In this document: positions 35,467 to 47,311 of the stretch, piece after piece | Layout: each line of letters opens with the position of its first letter | How positions within the stretch are numbered: position 1 is the first letter of the stretch | Source: Streptococcus sp. HMSC067H01 | GTDB lineage: Bacteria > Bacillota > Bacilli > Lactobacillales > Streptococcaceae | Assembly: GCF_001814775.1 (NCBI RefSeq) | Contig: NZ_KV817799.1 | Location: 43,324 to 107,323, forward strand | DNA length: 64,000 bases | Direction of reading: 5' to 3' | Made by a program: the position numbers and the translations under genes | Notes under the pieces: generated by a model | Seen by the model: the letters and a program-made list of their open reading frames with translations, nothing else | What the model was told of the DNA's origin: nothing | Database searches by the model: none

Positions 35467-35476
35467 AAGCAAACGC

Positions 35477-35482
<6 letters not shown>
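35467..35482. promoter_or_regulatory. CcpA cre-like site
   Basis: AAGCAAACGCTTGCAT matches the cre consensus WTGNNANCGNWWNCAW except for one base, and overlaps the dexB -35. Confidence 0.6.
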
Positions 35483-37148
<1,666 letters not shown>

Positions 37149-37155
37149 ACCTAAA

Positions 37156-37328
37156 AGAGGCTGGGACAAAAGTGCCAGCCTCTCAATTGTCTTTGGATTA
37201 CCGAGCAAGACGCAGTGGTTGAGTGGGCTCTACTCGCTGATTTCATCAGCTTTTACAGCCCTACTCAACTGTGCGGAGGTGGGACGACGAAATCGAATTC
37301 TAACGAATTACCGATTTCTGTCCCACTC
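37156..37328. repeat. dispersed intergenic repeat with GGGAC/GTCCC hairpins; includes dexB terminator
   Basis: AGAGGCTGG (37156-37164) pairs with CCAGCCTCT (37175-37183) as a terminator-like stem. A second long hairpin pairs GTGGGAC (37279-37285) and CGAAATCG with CGATTTC and GTCCCAC (37320-37326). Related GGGAC sequence occurs near 41714 and at 59998-60168. No ORF of note inside. Confidence 0.6.
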
Positions 37329-37375
37329 TCTTTACTAAAATAAGTGTAGGAAAAACTTTAAAAAATATTTGTTTG

Positions 37376-37390
37376 AATTTTCTAAAAAAT
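37376..37390. promoter_or_regulatory. CodY-box-like site
   Basis: AATTTTCTAAAAAAT agrees with the CodY box AATTTTCWGAAAATT at 13 of 15 positions, 13 bp before the -35 of the peptide-binding lipoprotein gene. AT-rich DNA gives chance matches. Confidence 0.4.
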
Positions 37391-37403
37391 ACCTTATAAA
37401 CCC

Positions 37404-37431
37404 TTGCTTTTATGGAAAAATAGGGTATAAT
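37404..37431 (+). promoter_or_regulatory. promoter of the first peptide-binding lipoprotein gene
   Basis: TTGCTT (37404-37409), 16-base spacer, TATAAT (37426-37431). Confidence 0.7.
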
Positions 37432-37462
37432 GGTGAAAATAGTATTTTAAAGGAGAATACCA

Positions 37463-39430
37463 ATGAAATCGAAAAAGTGGCTCGCAGTAGCAGGGATTAC
37501 GATGAGTGCAGCTCTTCTTTTGGCAGCTTGTGGTAAGACTGAGAAAAAAGCTGACGCTCCGACATCATTCTCATATGTATATGCTATCGATCCATCATCT
37601 TTGGACTATAGTGTTACTAGTAAAAGTTCGACATCAGACGTTATCGCCAACGTTGTAGATGGACTCTTGGAAAATGACAAGTATGGGAATTTGATTCCAT
37701 CTCTAGCTGAGGATTGGTCAGTTTCACAGGACGGTTTGACTTACACTTATAAGCTTCGTAAGGGTGTGAAATGGTATACTTCTGAAGGTGAAGAATATGC
37801 AGAAGTCAAGGCTCAAGATTTTGTGACTGGATTGAAACATGCGGCAGATGGCAAGTCGGATGGTCTAACACTTATCCAAGATTCCATCAAAGGTTTGGCC
37901 AAGTATGTTAGTGGTGAAAGCAATGACTTCTCAACAGTCGGTGTCAAAGCAGTTGATGACTATACGGTTGAGTATACCTTGAACAAACCAGAAAGCTTCT
38001 GGAATTCTAAGGTGACTACAGCACCGATGCTTCCAGTTAATGAAGAATTCCTAAATGCTCAAGGTAAAGATTATGGAACACCAACGCCGTCATCTATTCT
38101 CTACAACGGCCCATATATCTTGAAGAATCTAACTTCAAAATCAGTTATCGAGTACGAAAAGAATCCAAACTATTGGGATAAAGATAACGTTAAGATTGAC
38201 CACATCAAGCTTACTTTCTATGATGGATCTGACCAAGAGTCATTGATTCGTAGATTTGCATCAGGGTCATTCACAACAGCTCGTCTCTTCCCGACTTCTT
38301 CAAACTTTGAATCAACCAAACAAGAGTACGGGGATAAGATCGTTTACAGCCCGCAAGAAGCAACTAGCTATTACCTTACATTTAACGTAAACCGTCAATC
38401 TTACAATAAGACAGCTAAGACTGATGATGCTCAAAAAACATCAACAAAAGAAGCGCTTCTCAACAAGAACTTCCGTCAAGCCATCAATTTCGCGCTTGAC
38501 CGTCATTCTTATGCGGCTCAGTTGAATGGTGAAGAAGGTGCAGACAAGATTATCCGTAATAGCCTTGTGCCTTTTGACTATGTCCAAGTAGGTGAAAAGA
38601 CCTTTGGAGAATTGGCGCAAGAACAACTTGTCACCTATGGTGATCAATGGAAAGATGTTGCTTTGACAGACGGTAAAGATACTCTTTACAACCCAGACAA
38701 AGCAAAAGCTGCTTTTGAAAAAGCCAAGTCAGAATTGCAAAGCAAGGGCGTAACCTTCCCAATTCACTTGGATATTCCAGTTGAACAAACAGATGTCATC
38801 GCTGTACAGCAGACCAACTCCCTCAAACAATCTGTCGAAGCAGCGCTTGGAACTGAAAATGTTGTCATCGATGTTCTTCAAATGACTGATAATGAAAAGA
38901 TGAGCATTACTTCTCAAGCTAAAGTTCCTTCTCAAAAAGACTATGACTTGAACGGAACTGGTTGGGGCCCTGACTATCAAGACCCAGCGACCTACCTCAA
39001 TATCCTAGATGCTAAGAAGGGTTCTGCCCTTAAACACTTGGGTATCACAAAAGGAAAAGATCCAGAAGTCATGGCTCAAGTTGGACTTGATGAGTACAAG
39101 AAACTCTTGGATGATGCAGCATCAGAAACAACCGACCTTAACAAACGCTATGAAAAATATGCTAAAGCACAGGCTTGGGTATCTGATAGCTCACTCCTCA
39201 TTCCTGTAGCGTCTTCAGGAGGTTCTCCTACAGTTAGTCGCACAGTGCCGTTTACAAAAGCCTACTCTCAAGTTGGTATCAAGGGAGATCCGTTTGTATT
39301 CAAAGGTTTAGAGTTGCAAAATGATATTGTAACTACTAAAGAATACGAAGAAGCTCTCAAGAAATGGCAAAAAGAGAAAATTGAAACAAATGCCAAATAC
39401 CAAAAAGAGCTAGCTAACCACGTTAAATAG
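37463..39430 (+). CDS. oligopeptide ABC transporter substrate-binding lipoprotein (AmiA/AliA family), copy 1
   Basis: A 655-residue SBP family 5 lipoprotein. The signal peptide ends in LLLAACGK (lipid-modified Cys23), and the binding-protein core is of normal length, ending in KELANHVK. It should capture peptides for an Ami-type permease, which is not encoded here. Location right of dexB and left of wzg recalls the aliC/aliD (aliB-like) genes of non-encapsulated pneumococci and relatives. Assignment to AliA, AliC or AliD needs comparison. Own promoter, CodY-like box and terminator. Confidence 0.88.
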   Translation: MKSKKWLAVAGITMSAALLLAACGKTEKKADAPTSFSYVYAIDPSSLDYSVTSKSSTSDVIANVVDGLLENDKYGNLIPSLAEDWSVSQDGLTYTYKLRKGVKWYTSEGEEYAEVKAQDFVTGLKHAADGKSDGLTLIQDSIKGLAKYVSGESNDFSTVGVKAVDDYTVEYTLNKPESFWNSKVTTAPMLPVNEEFLNAQGKDYGTPTPSSILYNGPYILKNLTSKSVIEYEKNPNYWDKDNVKIDHIKLTFYDGSDQESLIRRFASGSFTTARLFPTSSNFESTKQEYGDKIVYSPQEATSYYLTFNVNRQSYNKTAKTDDAQKTSTKEALLNKNFRQAINFALDRHSYAAQLNGEEGADKIIRNSLVPFDYVQVGEKTFGELAQEQLVTYGDQWKDVALTDGKDTLYNPDKAKAAFEKAKSELQSKGVTFPIHLDIPVEQTDVIAVQQTNSLKQSVEAALGTENVVIDVLQMTDNEKMSITSQAKVPSQKDYDLNGTGWGPDYQDPATYLNILDAKKGSALKHLGITKGKDPEVMAQVGLDEYKKLLDDAASETTDLNKRYEKYAKAQAWVSDSSLLIPVASSGGSPTVSRTVPFTKAYSQVGIKGDPFVFKGLELQNDIVTTKEYEEALKKWQKEKIETNAKYQKELANHVK

Positions 39431-39447
39431 CCTTCATAAAATATAGA

Positions 39448-39493
39448 AACAGAGAATGCCTGTCAAATGCGACGGGGGTTCTCTGTTTTTTTA
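39448..39493 (+). terminator. terminator between the two lipoprotein genes
   Basis: AACAGAGAA pairs with TTCTCTGTT, extended by CC/GG, then seven T. Confidence 0.85.
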
Positions 39494-39529
39494 TGGTTTG
39501 AAAGTGCTAAAAATTAAATAACTTTACTT

Positions 39530-39558
39530 TTGGTACAAAATTTGTTAAAATATATACA
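39530..39558 (+). promoter_or_regulatory. promoter of the second peptide-binding lipoprotein gene
   Basis: TTGGTA (39530-39535), 17-base spacer, TATACA (39553-39558). A TGTTA/TAACA inverted repeat follows near the expected start of transcription. Confidence 0.5.
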
Positions 39559-39594
39559 TGTTATAAAACCTAACATATAAGGAGAAAGTAAATC

Positions 39595-41553
39595 ATGGGC
39601 ATGAAAAAACGCTTATTAGGAGCAGGTTTGACTCTTGCTGCAGCTATCTTGCTAACGGCTTGTGGCCAGTCTGCGTCGGATGACAAGACCTATTCTTCAA
39701 CCTTTGGGGCTGACCCAACAACATTTAACTACCTTTCGGACTATTCAGGTGACAATACCAATGTTATCACCAACTTGGTAGATGGTCTTTTAGAAAATGA
39801 CAACTACGGAAATCTTGTTCCTGCCCTTGCAGAAGATTGGAGTGTTTCAAAGGATGGTTTGACCTATACTTACAAACTTCGCCAAGATGCCAAGTGGTTC
39901 ACGGCTGATGGGGAGGAATATGCACCTATCAAAGCTCAGGACTTTGTAACTGGTATCAAATACGCTGCTGATAATAAGAGTCAAGCGCTGGATTTGATTC
40001 AAAACTCAATCAAAGGTTTGGATGATTATGTGACAGGCGCAAATACTGACTTTTCAAATGTTGGTGTCAAAGCCTTGGATGATTATACTGTCCAATATAC
40101 CTTGACACGTCCAGAACCTTTCTGGAATTCTAAGACAACAAATAGCATTTTGTTTCCAGTTAACGAAGAATTCTTGACTTCTAAAGATAAAGCATTTGGA
40201 GAGTTAAAAGCAGATAGTATTCTCTATAGTGGTCCATACTTGCTAAAAGAATTCACATCTAAATCATCACTTGAGTATATGAAAAACCCTCATTACTATG
40301 ATCAAGAAAAAGTGACTATTGAAAGAGTTAAGTTGGCCTATGTTGATGGTTCTGACCAAGATATGACGATTCGTAACTTTGAAAGTGGAGCCTACTCATC
40401 TGCAGGTGTCTACCCAAATAGTTCAAACTTTGCTAAGACAAAGGAAAAATACAAGGACAATATCGTCTATAGCTTGCAAGGTGCAACTTCTTGGTACTAT
40501 AACTTTAACGTCAATCGTCAGTCTTATAATTTCACAGCTAAGACCAGCGATGAACAAAAACAAGCTACTCAGGCTGCTGTTTCAAATAAAAACTTCCGTC
40601 AAGCTATCAACTTCGCCCTTGATCGTACAGCTTACTCAGCCCAGTCTAATGGTGAAGAAGCTGCGAAAAATACCCTTCGTAATACGCTTGTACCACCTAC
40701 ATTCGTGCAAGTAGGAGATAAGACTTTTGGTGAGACAGTTGCATCTAAGTTAGTTAACTACGGTACACAATGGACAAACATGAATCTTGAAGATGCCCAA
40801 GATGCTTACTTCAACAAAGAAAAAGCGCAAGCTCAATTAGCAGAAGCTAAAAAAGAACTAGAAGCTCAAGGTGTAACTTTCCCGATTCATTTAGATTTGC
40901 CAGTGGATCAGGTCAACAAAACCTTGCTTCCTAAGCTTTATTCGCTTAAACAATCTGTGGAATCCACTCTTGGAGCTGAAAATGTGGTGATTGATGTAGT
41001 TTTAGTTTCAACTGAAGACTATGCCAATGCGACTTTCCAAGCACCGACACCAGCTGATCATGACTATGATTTGAACTTGGATGGATGGTCAGCAGACTAC
41101 CAAGACCCTTCGACTTACCTCAATCCTTTCAATGCAGAAGATGGTTTCTATCTTAAGATTTTGGGACTTGATCCAAGTAAGGATGCTGACAAGATTACAG
41201 GCCTAGGAATGGATCAATACACTCAGAAACTGAAAGCGGCAGATGCAGAAAGCTCAGATGTAGCTAAACGCTATGAAAACTATGCAGATGCGCAAGCATG
41301 GTTGATTGACAGTTCTCTTCTAATCCCTGTGAATTCAGATGGTGGTGGAGCTTCAGTAACACGTGTGACGCCATTTACACGAGCATACTCACTAGTCGGG
41401 ATCAAAGGAACTGGAAGTAACTATAAATACATGAGGCTGCAGAAAGATGTGGTTACCATTGCCCAGTTTGACGAAGCTAAAGCCAAATGGGAACAAGAAC
41501 GTAAAAAAGCAGTCGAACATAGTCAAAAAGAGCTTGAAAATCACGTCAAATAA
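39595..41553 (+). CDS. oligopeptide ABC transporter substrate-binding lipoprotein (AmiA/AliA family), copy 2
   Basis: A 652-residue paralogue of the preceding protein, with lipobox ILLTACGQ (Cys23) and the same C-terminal end KELENHVK. The two are clearly similar along the whole length but not near-identical, so this is an old duplication with probable different peptide preference. ATG 39595 sits 10 bases after AAGGAG; ATG 39601 is an alternative two codons later. It carries its own promoter and terminator and is the last gene before the capsule promoter. Confidence 0.88.
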   Translation: MGMKKRLLGAGLTLAAAILLTACGQSASDDKTYSSTFGADPTTFNYLSDYSGDNTNVITNLVDGLLENDNYGNLVPALAEDWSVSKDGLTYTYKLRQDAKWFTADGEEYAPIKAQDFVTGIKYAADNKSQALDLIQNSIKGLDDYVTGANTDFSNVGVKALDDYTVQYTLTRPEPFWNSKTTNSILFPVNEEFLTSKDKAFGELKADSILYSGPYLLKEFTSKSSLEYMKNPHYYDQEKVTIERVKLAYVDGSDQDMTIRNFESGAYSSAGVYPNSSNFAKTKEKYKDNIVYSLQGATSWYYNFNVNRQSYNFTAKTSDEQKQATQAAVSNKNFRQAINFALDRTAYSAQSNGEEAAKNTLRNTLVPPTFVQVGDKTFGETVASKLVNYGTQWTNMNLEDAQDAYFNKEKAQAQLAEAKKELEAQGVTFPIHLDLPVDQVNKTLLPKLYSLKQSVESTLGAENVVIDVVLVSTEDYANATFQAPTPADHDYDLNLDGWSADYQDPSTYLNPFNAEDGFYLKILGLDPSKDADKITGLGMDQYTQKLKAADAESSDVAKRYENYADAQAWLIDSSLLIPVNSDGGGASVTRVTPFTRAYSLVGIKGTGSNYKYMRLQKDVVTIAQFDEAKAKWEQERKKAVEHSQKELENHVK

Positions 41554-41555
41554 GA

Positions 41556-41590
41556 TAAAAAGAGGCCGGGATGACATCCTAGCCTTTTTT
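41556..41590 (+). terminator. terminator of the second lipoprotein gene
   Basis: AGGC..GGATG pairs with CATCC..GCCT around one unpaired base, with six T after. Confidence 0.75.
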
Positions 41591-41888
41591 GCATGTAATG
41601 AGTCTCTAAATTGGCAATTACTAGTTTTTGGGCTTTTTGACCTTTCGAAAGTTATTTTAGCTTTTCTCTAGCTAGAGCATTCAGAAATCCAGAAGATTAT
41701 TGGATAGTTGTAGGACTGGGACTGAGACAACAAGATCTCGTATACCGATTTCTGTAGCCATTTTTTTAGATTTGAGCCTTTTTTTGAAAAAATTTGAGGT
41801 GTTTAATGATTAAAATATAATATTTTTGCTTTTAAGGTCAAATAAAACGGTTGCATTTCAGGTGTTAATAGCATCCAGTGTTACTTTG
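41591..41888. other. intergenic stretch before the capsule promoter
   Basis: No gene recognised. A degenerate copy of the GGGAC repeat (GACTGGGACTGAGACAAC then TACCGATTTCTGT) stands at 41714-41755. The right part is very AT-rich. Confidence 0.4.
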
Positions 41889-41897
41889 TGATATAAT
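41889..41897 (+). promoter_or_regulatory. capsule locus promoter (extended -10)
   Basis: TGATATAAT: a TGn extended -10 with perfect TATAAT. No good -35 at the right distance. A GAGGTG ribosome site and the wzg GTG start follow 30 bases later. Confidence 0.65.
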
Positions 41898-41926
41898 AAA
41901 AATAAAATGTTTAATAGAGGTGTAAG

Positions 41927-43372
41927 GTGGGAAGACGTTCAAAAGAAAGTAAAACGAGTAAGTTTCAACAAAGCTTCAATATTACTTTGTTGCTTGTATA
42001 TGTAGTACTCACTTGTTTTTTGTTGTTTTTAATATTCAGATATCGTATCTTAGCTGTTAGTTATGCCAATCTTCTTCTAGCTGTTGTTATGGCGGTCATT
42101 GCACTAGTAGCCTTGTTTTTGATTTTAAATAGAAAAGCTAAGATTTTTACTTTAATCATGCTCGTGCTATCTATCATGACCAGCTCACTAGCCTTGGTTG
42201 GAGTTCAACAGTTCATTAGTTTGGCCAATCAATTAAATGCGACATCCAATTATTCTAGTTATTCTATCAGTGTTGCAGTCTTGGCAGATAGTGAAATTGG
42301 CAATGTGTCACAACTTTCCAGTGTGACAGCTCCAACTGGGACAGATTCTGAAAACATCCAAAAGTTGCTAGATGATATTAAAGCAACTCAGAGTAAAGAC
42401 TTGTCTGTTGAAGAGAGCTCTTCATATCTTGCGGCCTATAAGAGCCTCTTGGCGGGAGACTCTAAGGCAATTGTCTTGAATAGTGTTTTTGAAAACCTGA
42501 TTGAACAAGAATATCCAGACCACGCCAAGAAGATTAAAAAGATCTACACTAAGGAATTAACCAAGACTGTTGAAGCGCCTAAGGTTTCTCAAAACAAGGC
42601 CTTTAACCTTTACATTAGTGGGATTGATACTTATGGACCGATCAGCTCAGTGTCACGTTCGGATGTCAATATCATCATGACTGTCAATCAAGAGACTAAG
42701 AAAATTCTCTTGACAACGACTCCTCGTGATGCTTATGTGCCCATAGCTGATGGTGGAAATAATCAAAATGATAAATTGACCCATGCAGGTATTTATGGTG
42801 TGGATGCATCAATCCATACTTTAGAAAATCTCTATGGTATTGACTTGAATTACTATGCACGACTTAATTTCACCTCCTTCTTGAAATTGATCGATTTACT
42901 AGGTGGGGTAGATGTTTATAACGATCAAGAGTTTACATCGCTTCATGGCAAATATCATTTCCCTGTTGGTAATGTTCATCTAGACTCTGAACAAGCTCTG
43001 GGATTTGTGCGCGAGCGTTATTCATTAGCAAACGGTGATGGGGATCGTGGCCGTAACCAACAAAAAGTCATTTCTGCTATAATTCAGAAACTAACCTCAA
43101 CAGAAGCTTTGAAGAATTTTGATGGCATTATGCAAAGCTTGCAAGATTCAGTGCAAACAAATATGCCACCTGAAACAATGGTAAGCTTGGTAAATGCACA
43201 ACTGGAAAGTGGCGGTAAATATACTGTCATTACTCGAGATTTAAAAGGGACTGGTCGTATGGATCTCCCTTCCTATGCCATGCCGGATAGCAGTCTGTAT
43301 ATGTTAGAAGTGGATACTAATAGTTTGGAAACTTTAAAAACAGAGATCAAAGATATCATGGAAGGTAGATAA
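41927..43372 (+). CDS. wzg: capsule regulatory protein / LytR-CpsA-Psr phosphotransferase Wzg
   Basis: A 481-residue CpsA-type protein. Three N-terminal membrane helices are followed by a DNA-PPF-like external region and the LCP domain ([50 protein letters not shown]). It probably links polysaccharide to peptidoglycan and influences capsule amount. Start is GTG 41927, judged from GAGGTGTAAG just before and from the basic GRRSKES start of relatives. First gene of the capsule operon. Confidence 0.95.
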   Translation: MGRRSKESKTSKFQQSFNITLLLVYVVLTCFLLFLIFRYRILAVSYANLLLAVVMAVIALVALFLILNRKAKIFTLIMLVLSIMTSSLALVGVQQFISLANQLNATSNYSSYSISVAVLADSEIGNVSQLSSVTAPTGTDSENIQKLLDDIKATQSKDLSVEESSSYLAAYKSLLAGDSKAIVLNSVFENLIEQEYPDHAKKIKKIYTKELTKTVEAPKVSQNKAFNLYISGIDTYGPISSVSRSDVNIIMTVNQETKKILLTTTPRDAYVPIADGGNNQNDKLTHAGIYGVDASIHTLENLYGIDLNYYARLNFTSFLKLIDLLGGVDVYNDQEFTSLHGKYHFPVGNVHLDSEQALGFVRERYSLANGDGDRGRNQQKVISAIIQKLTSTEALKNFDGIMQSLQDSVQTNMPPETMVSLVNAQLESGGKYTVITRDLKGTGRMDLPSYAMPDSSLYMLEVDTNSLETLKTEIKDIMEGR

Positions 43373-43373
43373 G

Positions 43374-44105
43374 ATGATTGATATCCATTCGCACATAGTT
43401 TTTGATGTAGACGACGGGCCTCAAGATTGGGCAGAAAGCAAAGCCCTTCTTGAAGAAGCCTACGCTCAAGGAGTTCGCACCATCGTTTCGACATCACACC
43501 GTCGAAAGGGGATGTTCGAAACTCCGGAGGAGGATATTACAAGGAATTTTAAAGTTGTCAAGGAACTAGCTAAGGAGATTGCCCCTGACTTAAGGATTTT
43601 GTATGGAGCGGAAATCTATTACACTAGTGACGCCTTGAAGAAACTAGAAAATCAGCAGATTCCACAATTAAACGGCACACGCTATGCCTTGATCGAATTC
43701 AGTATGAATACCCCTTATCGTGAAATCCATAATGCATTAACCAATGTGCTCATGCTAGGAATAACTCCAGTAATAGCTCATATAGAGCGTTACGATGCTT
43801 TGGAAAACAACGAAAAAAGGGTTAAAGAGCTCATTAATATGGGTTGCTATACACAAGTTAATAGTTCAAGTATCCTTAAACCAAAACTTTTTGGAGATAC
43901 CTATAAATTCATGAAAAAACGTGCTCGCTATTTCTTGGAGCGAGACTTGGTTCATATAGTTGCTAGTGATATGCATAATCTGTATAGTCGTCCACCTTAT
44001 ATGAAAGAAGCCTACGAAATCGTAAGTAAAAAGTATGGATTGGATAAAGCCAGAGAACTCTTTATACTAAATCCCGAAAAAATCATTAAAGATCAAATTA
44101 TTTAG
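43374..44105 (+). CDS. wzh: capsule protein-tyrosine phosphatase Wzh
   Basis: A 243-residue PHP-domain, manganese-dependent phosphatase that dephosphorylates Wze. Metal-binding [17 protein letters not shown] at the start, HIERY in the middle and SDMHN near residue 198 are the PHP motifs. It starts one base after the wzg stop. Confidence 0.95.
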   Translation: MIDIHSHIVFDVDDGPQDWAESKALLEEAYAQGVRTIVSTSHRRKGMFETPEEDITRNFKVVKELAKEIAPDLRILYGAEIYYTSDALKKLENQQIPQLNGTRYALIEFSMNTPYREIHNALTNVLMLGITPVIAHIERYDALENNEKRVKELINMGCYTQVNSSSILKPKLFGDTYKFMKKRARYFLERDLVHIVASDMHNLYSRPPYMKEAYEIVSKKYGLDKARELFILNPEKIIKDQII

Positions 44106-44113
44106 GAGTTATA

Positions 44114-44806
44114 ATGAAAGAACAAGATATTATCGAAATTAATGTAATTCAGTTGTTAAAAGGACTGTGGAAAAAGAAACTGCTCGTTCTTCTTGTGGCT
44201 ATCTTAGCAGGAACTGCTTCCTTCGCTTATAGTAGTTTCGTGGTGAAGCCTGAGTATAGAAGTACGACTCGTATCTATGTTATCAACCGTCCTCAAGGAG
44301 ATAAACCTGGGTTGACAAATCAAGATTTACAAGCGGGAGCCTATTTGGTTAAGGACTATCGTGAGATTATCCTTTCCCAAGATGTCTTGGAAAAAGTCGT
44401 ATCAGATCTTAGCTTAACGATTAATGCCAAAACATTGGCTAAAAAGGTTCAGGTGACCGTCCCTGCAGACACACGTATCGTATCTATTTCTGTCACTGAC
44501 ACTAAACCAGAAGAAGCAAGCCGTATCGCCAATGCTCTAAGAGAAGTTGCGGCTCAAAAGATTATTTCTGTAACCCGTGTTTCTGACGTAACTACCTTGG
44601 AGGAAGCCCGTCCAGCTACTGGGCCATCCTCACCAAATATTCGTCGCAATACCTTGATGGGGGTTGGAGCAGGGGCAGGAGTCGTAATTGTCCTCGTTCT
44701 ACTAGTTGAGTTGCTCGATGATCGTGTCAAACGTCCAGAAGACATTGAAGATGTAATGAAAATCTCACTTCTTGGAGTCATTCCAGATTTGGATAAATTA
44801 AAGTAA
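44114..44806 (+). CDS. wzd: capsule chain-length/export protein Wzd
   Basis: A 230-residue polysaccharide co-polymerase: two membrane helices (about 27-46 and 177-197) around an external Wzz domain, lacking the kinase, which is the separate next gene, as normal in Gram-positives. It anchors and activates Wze and controls chain length. Confidence 0.95.
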   Translation: MKEQDIIEINVIQLLKGLWKKKLLVLLVAILAGTASFAYSSFVVKPEYRSTTRIYVINRPQGDKPGLTNQDLQAGAYLVKDYREIILSQDVLEKVVSDLSLTINAKTLAKKVQVTVPADTRIVSISVTDTKPEEASRIANALREVAAQKIISVTRVSDVTTLEEARPATGPSSPNIRRNTLMGVGAGAGVVIVLVLLVELLDDRVKRPEDIEDVMKISLLGVIPDLDKLK

Positions 44807-44816
44807 GGGAGAACAT

Positions 44817-45491
44817 ATGGCAAAGTTAGAATTAGCACAACAAAGAATTGATTCTGTAAAAAAAGCAGAAGAATATTACAATGCGTTACGCACAAATATA
44901 CAGCTTAGTGGAAACAATTTAAAGGTCATCGCAGTTTCATCTGTCAATCCTGGTGAAGGTAAATCAACAACTTCTACCAATATTGCTTGGGCTTTTGCGC
45001 GTGCAGGTTACAAGACACTCTTGATTGACGCTGATATCAGAAACTCAGTCATGTCTGGAGTGTTCAAGTCAAGAGAAAGAATCACTGGCTTGACAGATTA
45101 TTTGGCTGGAACGCAGGATTTATCGCATGGACTCTGCGAGACAAATGTTGAGAATTTATTTGTTATCCAATCAGGAGCAGTTTCTCCAAACCCAACCGCT
45201 CTTTTGCAAAGTGCCAATTTTGAAAGAATGATTGAAACCTTGCGCAAATATTTTGATTACATCATCGTAGATACTGCGCCAATCGGAGTTGTGATTGATG
45301 CCGCGATTATTGTGCAAAAATGTGATGCATCGATTTTAGTCACAGAGGCTGGTGCAGCAAGACGAAGAGAAGTTCAAAAAGCCAAGAGTCAGTTAGAACA
45401 AACAGGAACACCATTTTTGGGAGTAATACTGAATAAATTTGATGTTCAACGCGAAAAATATGGCTCTTATGGTTCTTACGGGAAGAGATAA
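44817..45491 (+). CDS. wze: capsule tyrosine-protein kinase Wze
   Basis: A 224-residue BY-kinase with Walker A SSVNPGEGKSTTS, Walker A' LLIDADIRNS, and the C-terminal autophosphorylation cluster YGSYGSYGKR. That cluster has only three closely spaced tyrosines (counting KYGS), so it is on the short side. It works with Wzd and Wzh. Confidence 0.95.
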   Translation: MAKLELAQQRIDSVKKAEEYYNALRTNIQLSGNNLKVIAVSSVNPGEGKSTTSTNIAWAFARAGYKTLLIDADIRNSVMSGVFKSRERITGLTDYLAGTQDLSHGLCETNVENLFVIQSGAVSPNPTALLQSANFERMIETLRKYFDYIIVDTAPIGVVIDAAIIVQKCDASILVTEAGAARRREVQKAKSQLEQTGTPFLGVILNKFDVQREKYGSYGSYGKR

Positions 45492-45512
45492 AAATAAAAT
45501 AGGGAGTTCAGT

Positions 45513-46883
45513 ATGGAGGGAAGGGGTTTCTATAATATAACTCTGGCATGTTTACAGAGTATACTTGTTAGCTTATTAGCATATATACTGATTGCAATTA
45601 CAGAAACTAAAATTGGTTTAAATACAGTATTCGTTCTATTTTTCCTTCATTTTGCGGCCTTCTACATCAGTGGCTACGGTAAGGATTTTTTCAAACGAAA
45701 TCAGTCAGTTGAATTAGTAGAGACAATTAAATACATTATCTTTTATGCCTTGTTGATTAGTTTTTCAAGTTTCTTCTTAAAGGAAAAATTCGTGATTTCT
45801 AGACGAGGAATGATTTACTTACTTTCCTTGTATGGAGTTTTAAACTATTTACTCAGTTTTGTTGTCAAACGTTACTGGGTACACTTTAACCACAACTTGA
45901 AAGGTAGTAGCAAGATTCTATTGATTACAGCGACATCTCGTACTGAAAAAGTGCTGGATCGTTTATTGACTGCAAATGATGTCCAAGGGAAGCTGGCTGC
46001 TGTATGTGTCTTAGACAAACCTGACTTTTCTCATGACAAGGTGGTCGTTGTGCCGAGAGAACAGCTACTATCCTATGCTACGCATGAAGTAGTTGATGAG
46101 GTCTTTGTCAATCTTCCTAGTGAGGACTACGACATTGGAGCCATTATTTCTCAGTTTGAAACAATGGGTATTGATGTAACAGTCAACCTTAACGCTTTTG
46201 ATAAAAACTTAGGTCGCGACAAACAAATCCATGAGATGGCGGGCTTGAACGTAGTGACATTTTCTACAAATTTTTACAAGTCGAGCCATGTGATTGCCAA
46301 ACGCATCCTCGACATTTGTGGGGCCATTGTTGGATTGATCCTTTGTGGGATTGCTAGCCTATTTTTAGTTCCCATGATTCGAAAAGATGGTGGGCCTGCA
46401 ATCTTTTCACAAACTCGTGTCGGAAAAAATGGTCGTCACTTTACCTTTTATAAATTCCGCTCGATGCGAGTCGATGCAGAAGCGATCAAGGAACAGTTGA
46501 TGGATCAAAATACGATGCAAGGTGGTATGTTTAAGATCGATAACGATCCTCGAGTGACAAAGATTGGACAGTTTATCCGAAAAACTAGCTTGGATGAATT
46601 GCCACAATTTTGGAATGTGTTGATTGGGGATATGAGTCTAGTCGGCACTCGCCCGCCAACGGTAGATGAGTACGAAAAGTACACACCTGAGCAAAAACGT
46701 CGTCTAAGCTTCAAACCTGGAATTACAGGCTTGTGGCAAATTAGTGGTCGCAGTGCAATCACAAACTTCGATGATGTTGTAAAGCTTGATGTGGCTTATA
46801 TCGATGGTTGGACCATCTGGAAAGATTTCGAAATATTGTTAAAAACTGTAAAAGTTGTGTTGATGAGAGATGGAGCGAAGTAG
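45513..46883 (+). CDS. wchA: initiating sugar-phosphate transferase (WchA/CpsE type)
   Basis: A 456-residue polyisoprenyl-phosphate hexose-1-phosphate transferase. Four N-terminal helices, a NAD-like regulatory middle, a fifth hydrophobic segment near residue 270 and the catalytic domain with KFRSMRVDA, TSLDELPQFWN and GTRPPTVDEYEKYTPEQ. The full match to WchA-type features points to glucose-1-phosphate as the first sugar; this is by family resemblance. It starts repeat-unit synthesis on undecaprenyl phosphate. Confidence 0.9.
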   Translation: MEGRGFYNITLACLQSILVSLLAYILIAITETKIGLNTVFVLFFLHFAAFYISGYGKDFFKRNQSVELVETIKYIIFYALLISFSSFFLKEKFVISRRGMIYLLSLYGVLNYLLSFVVKRYWVHFNHNLKGSSKILLITATSRTEKVLDRLLTANDVQGKLAAVCVLDKPDFSHDKVVVVPREQLLSYATHEVVDEVFVNLPSEDYDIGAIISQFETMGIDVTVNLNAFDKNLGRDKQIHEMAGLNVVTFSTNFYKSSHVIAKRILDICGAIVGLILCGIASLFLVPMIRKDGGPAIFSQTRVGKNGRHFTFYKFRSMRVDAEAIKEQLMDQNTMQGGMFKIDNDPRVTKIGQFIRKTSLDELPQFWNVLIGDMSLVGTRPPTVDEYEKYTPEQKRRLSFKPGITGLWQISGRSAITNFDDVVKLDVAYIDGWTIWKDFEILLKTVKVVLMRDGAK

Positions 46884-46886
46884 GAA

Positions 46887-47288
46887 ATGAAAAAAGTAAT
46901 AACTTATGGAACGTTTGATTTGTTGCACTATGGTCATATTAACCTTCTAAAAAGAGCTAAAGCTTTAGGAGATTATTTGGTGGTGGTGATTTCTTCCGAT
47001 GAATTTAATTGGAATGAAAAACAAAAAAAATGTTATTTCACTTACGAACAAAGAAAAACCCTTGTAGAAGCGATCAGATATGTTGACTTAGTAATACCTG
47101 AAGAGTCTTGGGAACAAAAAGTTACAGATGTCCATGAATATCACATAGACACTTTTGTCATGGGAGATGATTGGAAGGGGAAATTTGACTTTTTGGAGAA
47201 GGAAGGAGTTGAAGTGGTTTACTTGCCACGGACTCCTGAAATTAGCACAACTGAAATTAAGAATTCATTGGCGACGAAAGAATATTAA
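46887..47288 (+). CDS. glycerol-3-phosphate cytidylyltransferase (TagD/Gct type)
   Basis: A 133-residue nucleotidyltransferase with the HXGH motif in LLHYGHINLL and the RTPEISTTEIK signature, as in TagD. It would make CDP-glycerol from CTP and glycerol-3-phosphate. The next gene, a LicD transferase, is a natural user. It begins 3 bases after wchA, and from here the DNA becomes more AT-rich. Confidence 0.85.
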   Translation: MKKVITYGTFDLLHYGHINLLKRAKALGDYLVVVISSDEFNWNEKQKKCYFTYEQRKTLVEAIRYVDLVIPEESWEQKVTDVHEYHIDTFVMGDDWKGKFDFLEKEGVEVVYLPRTPEISTTEIKNSLATKEY

Positions 47289-47311
47289 AAACAAGGGCTT
47301 GGAATAAATAT

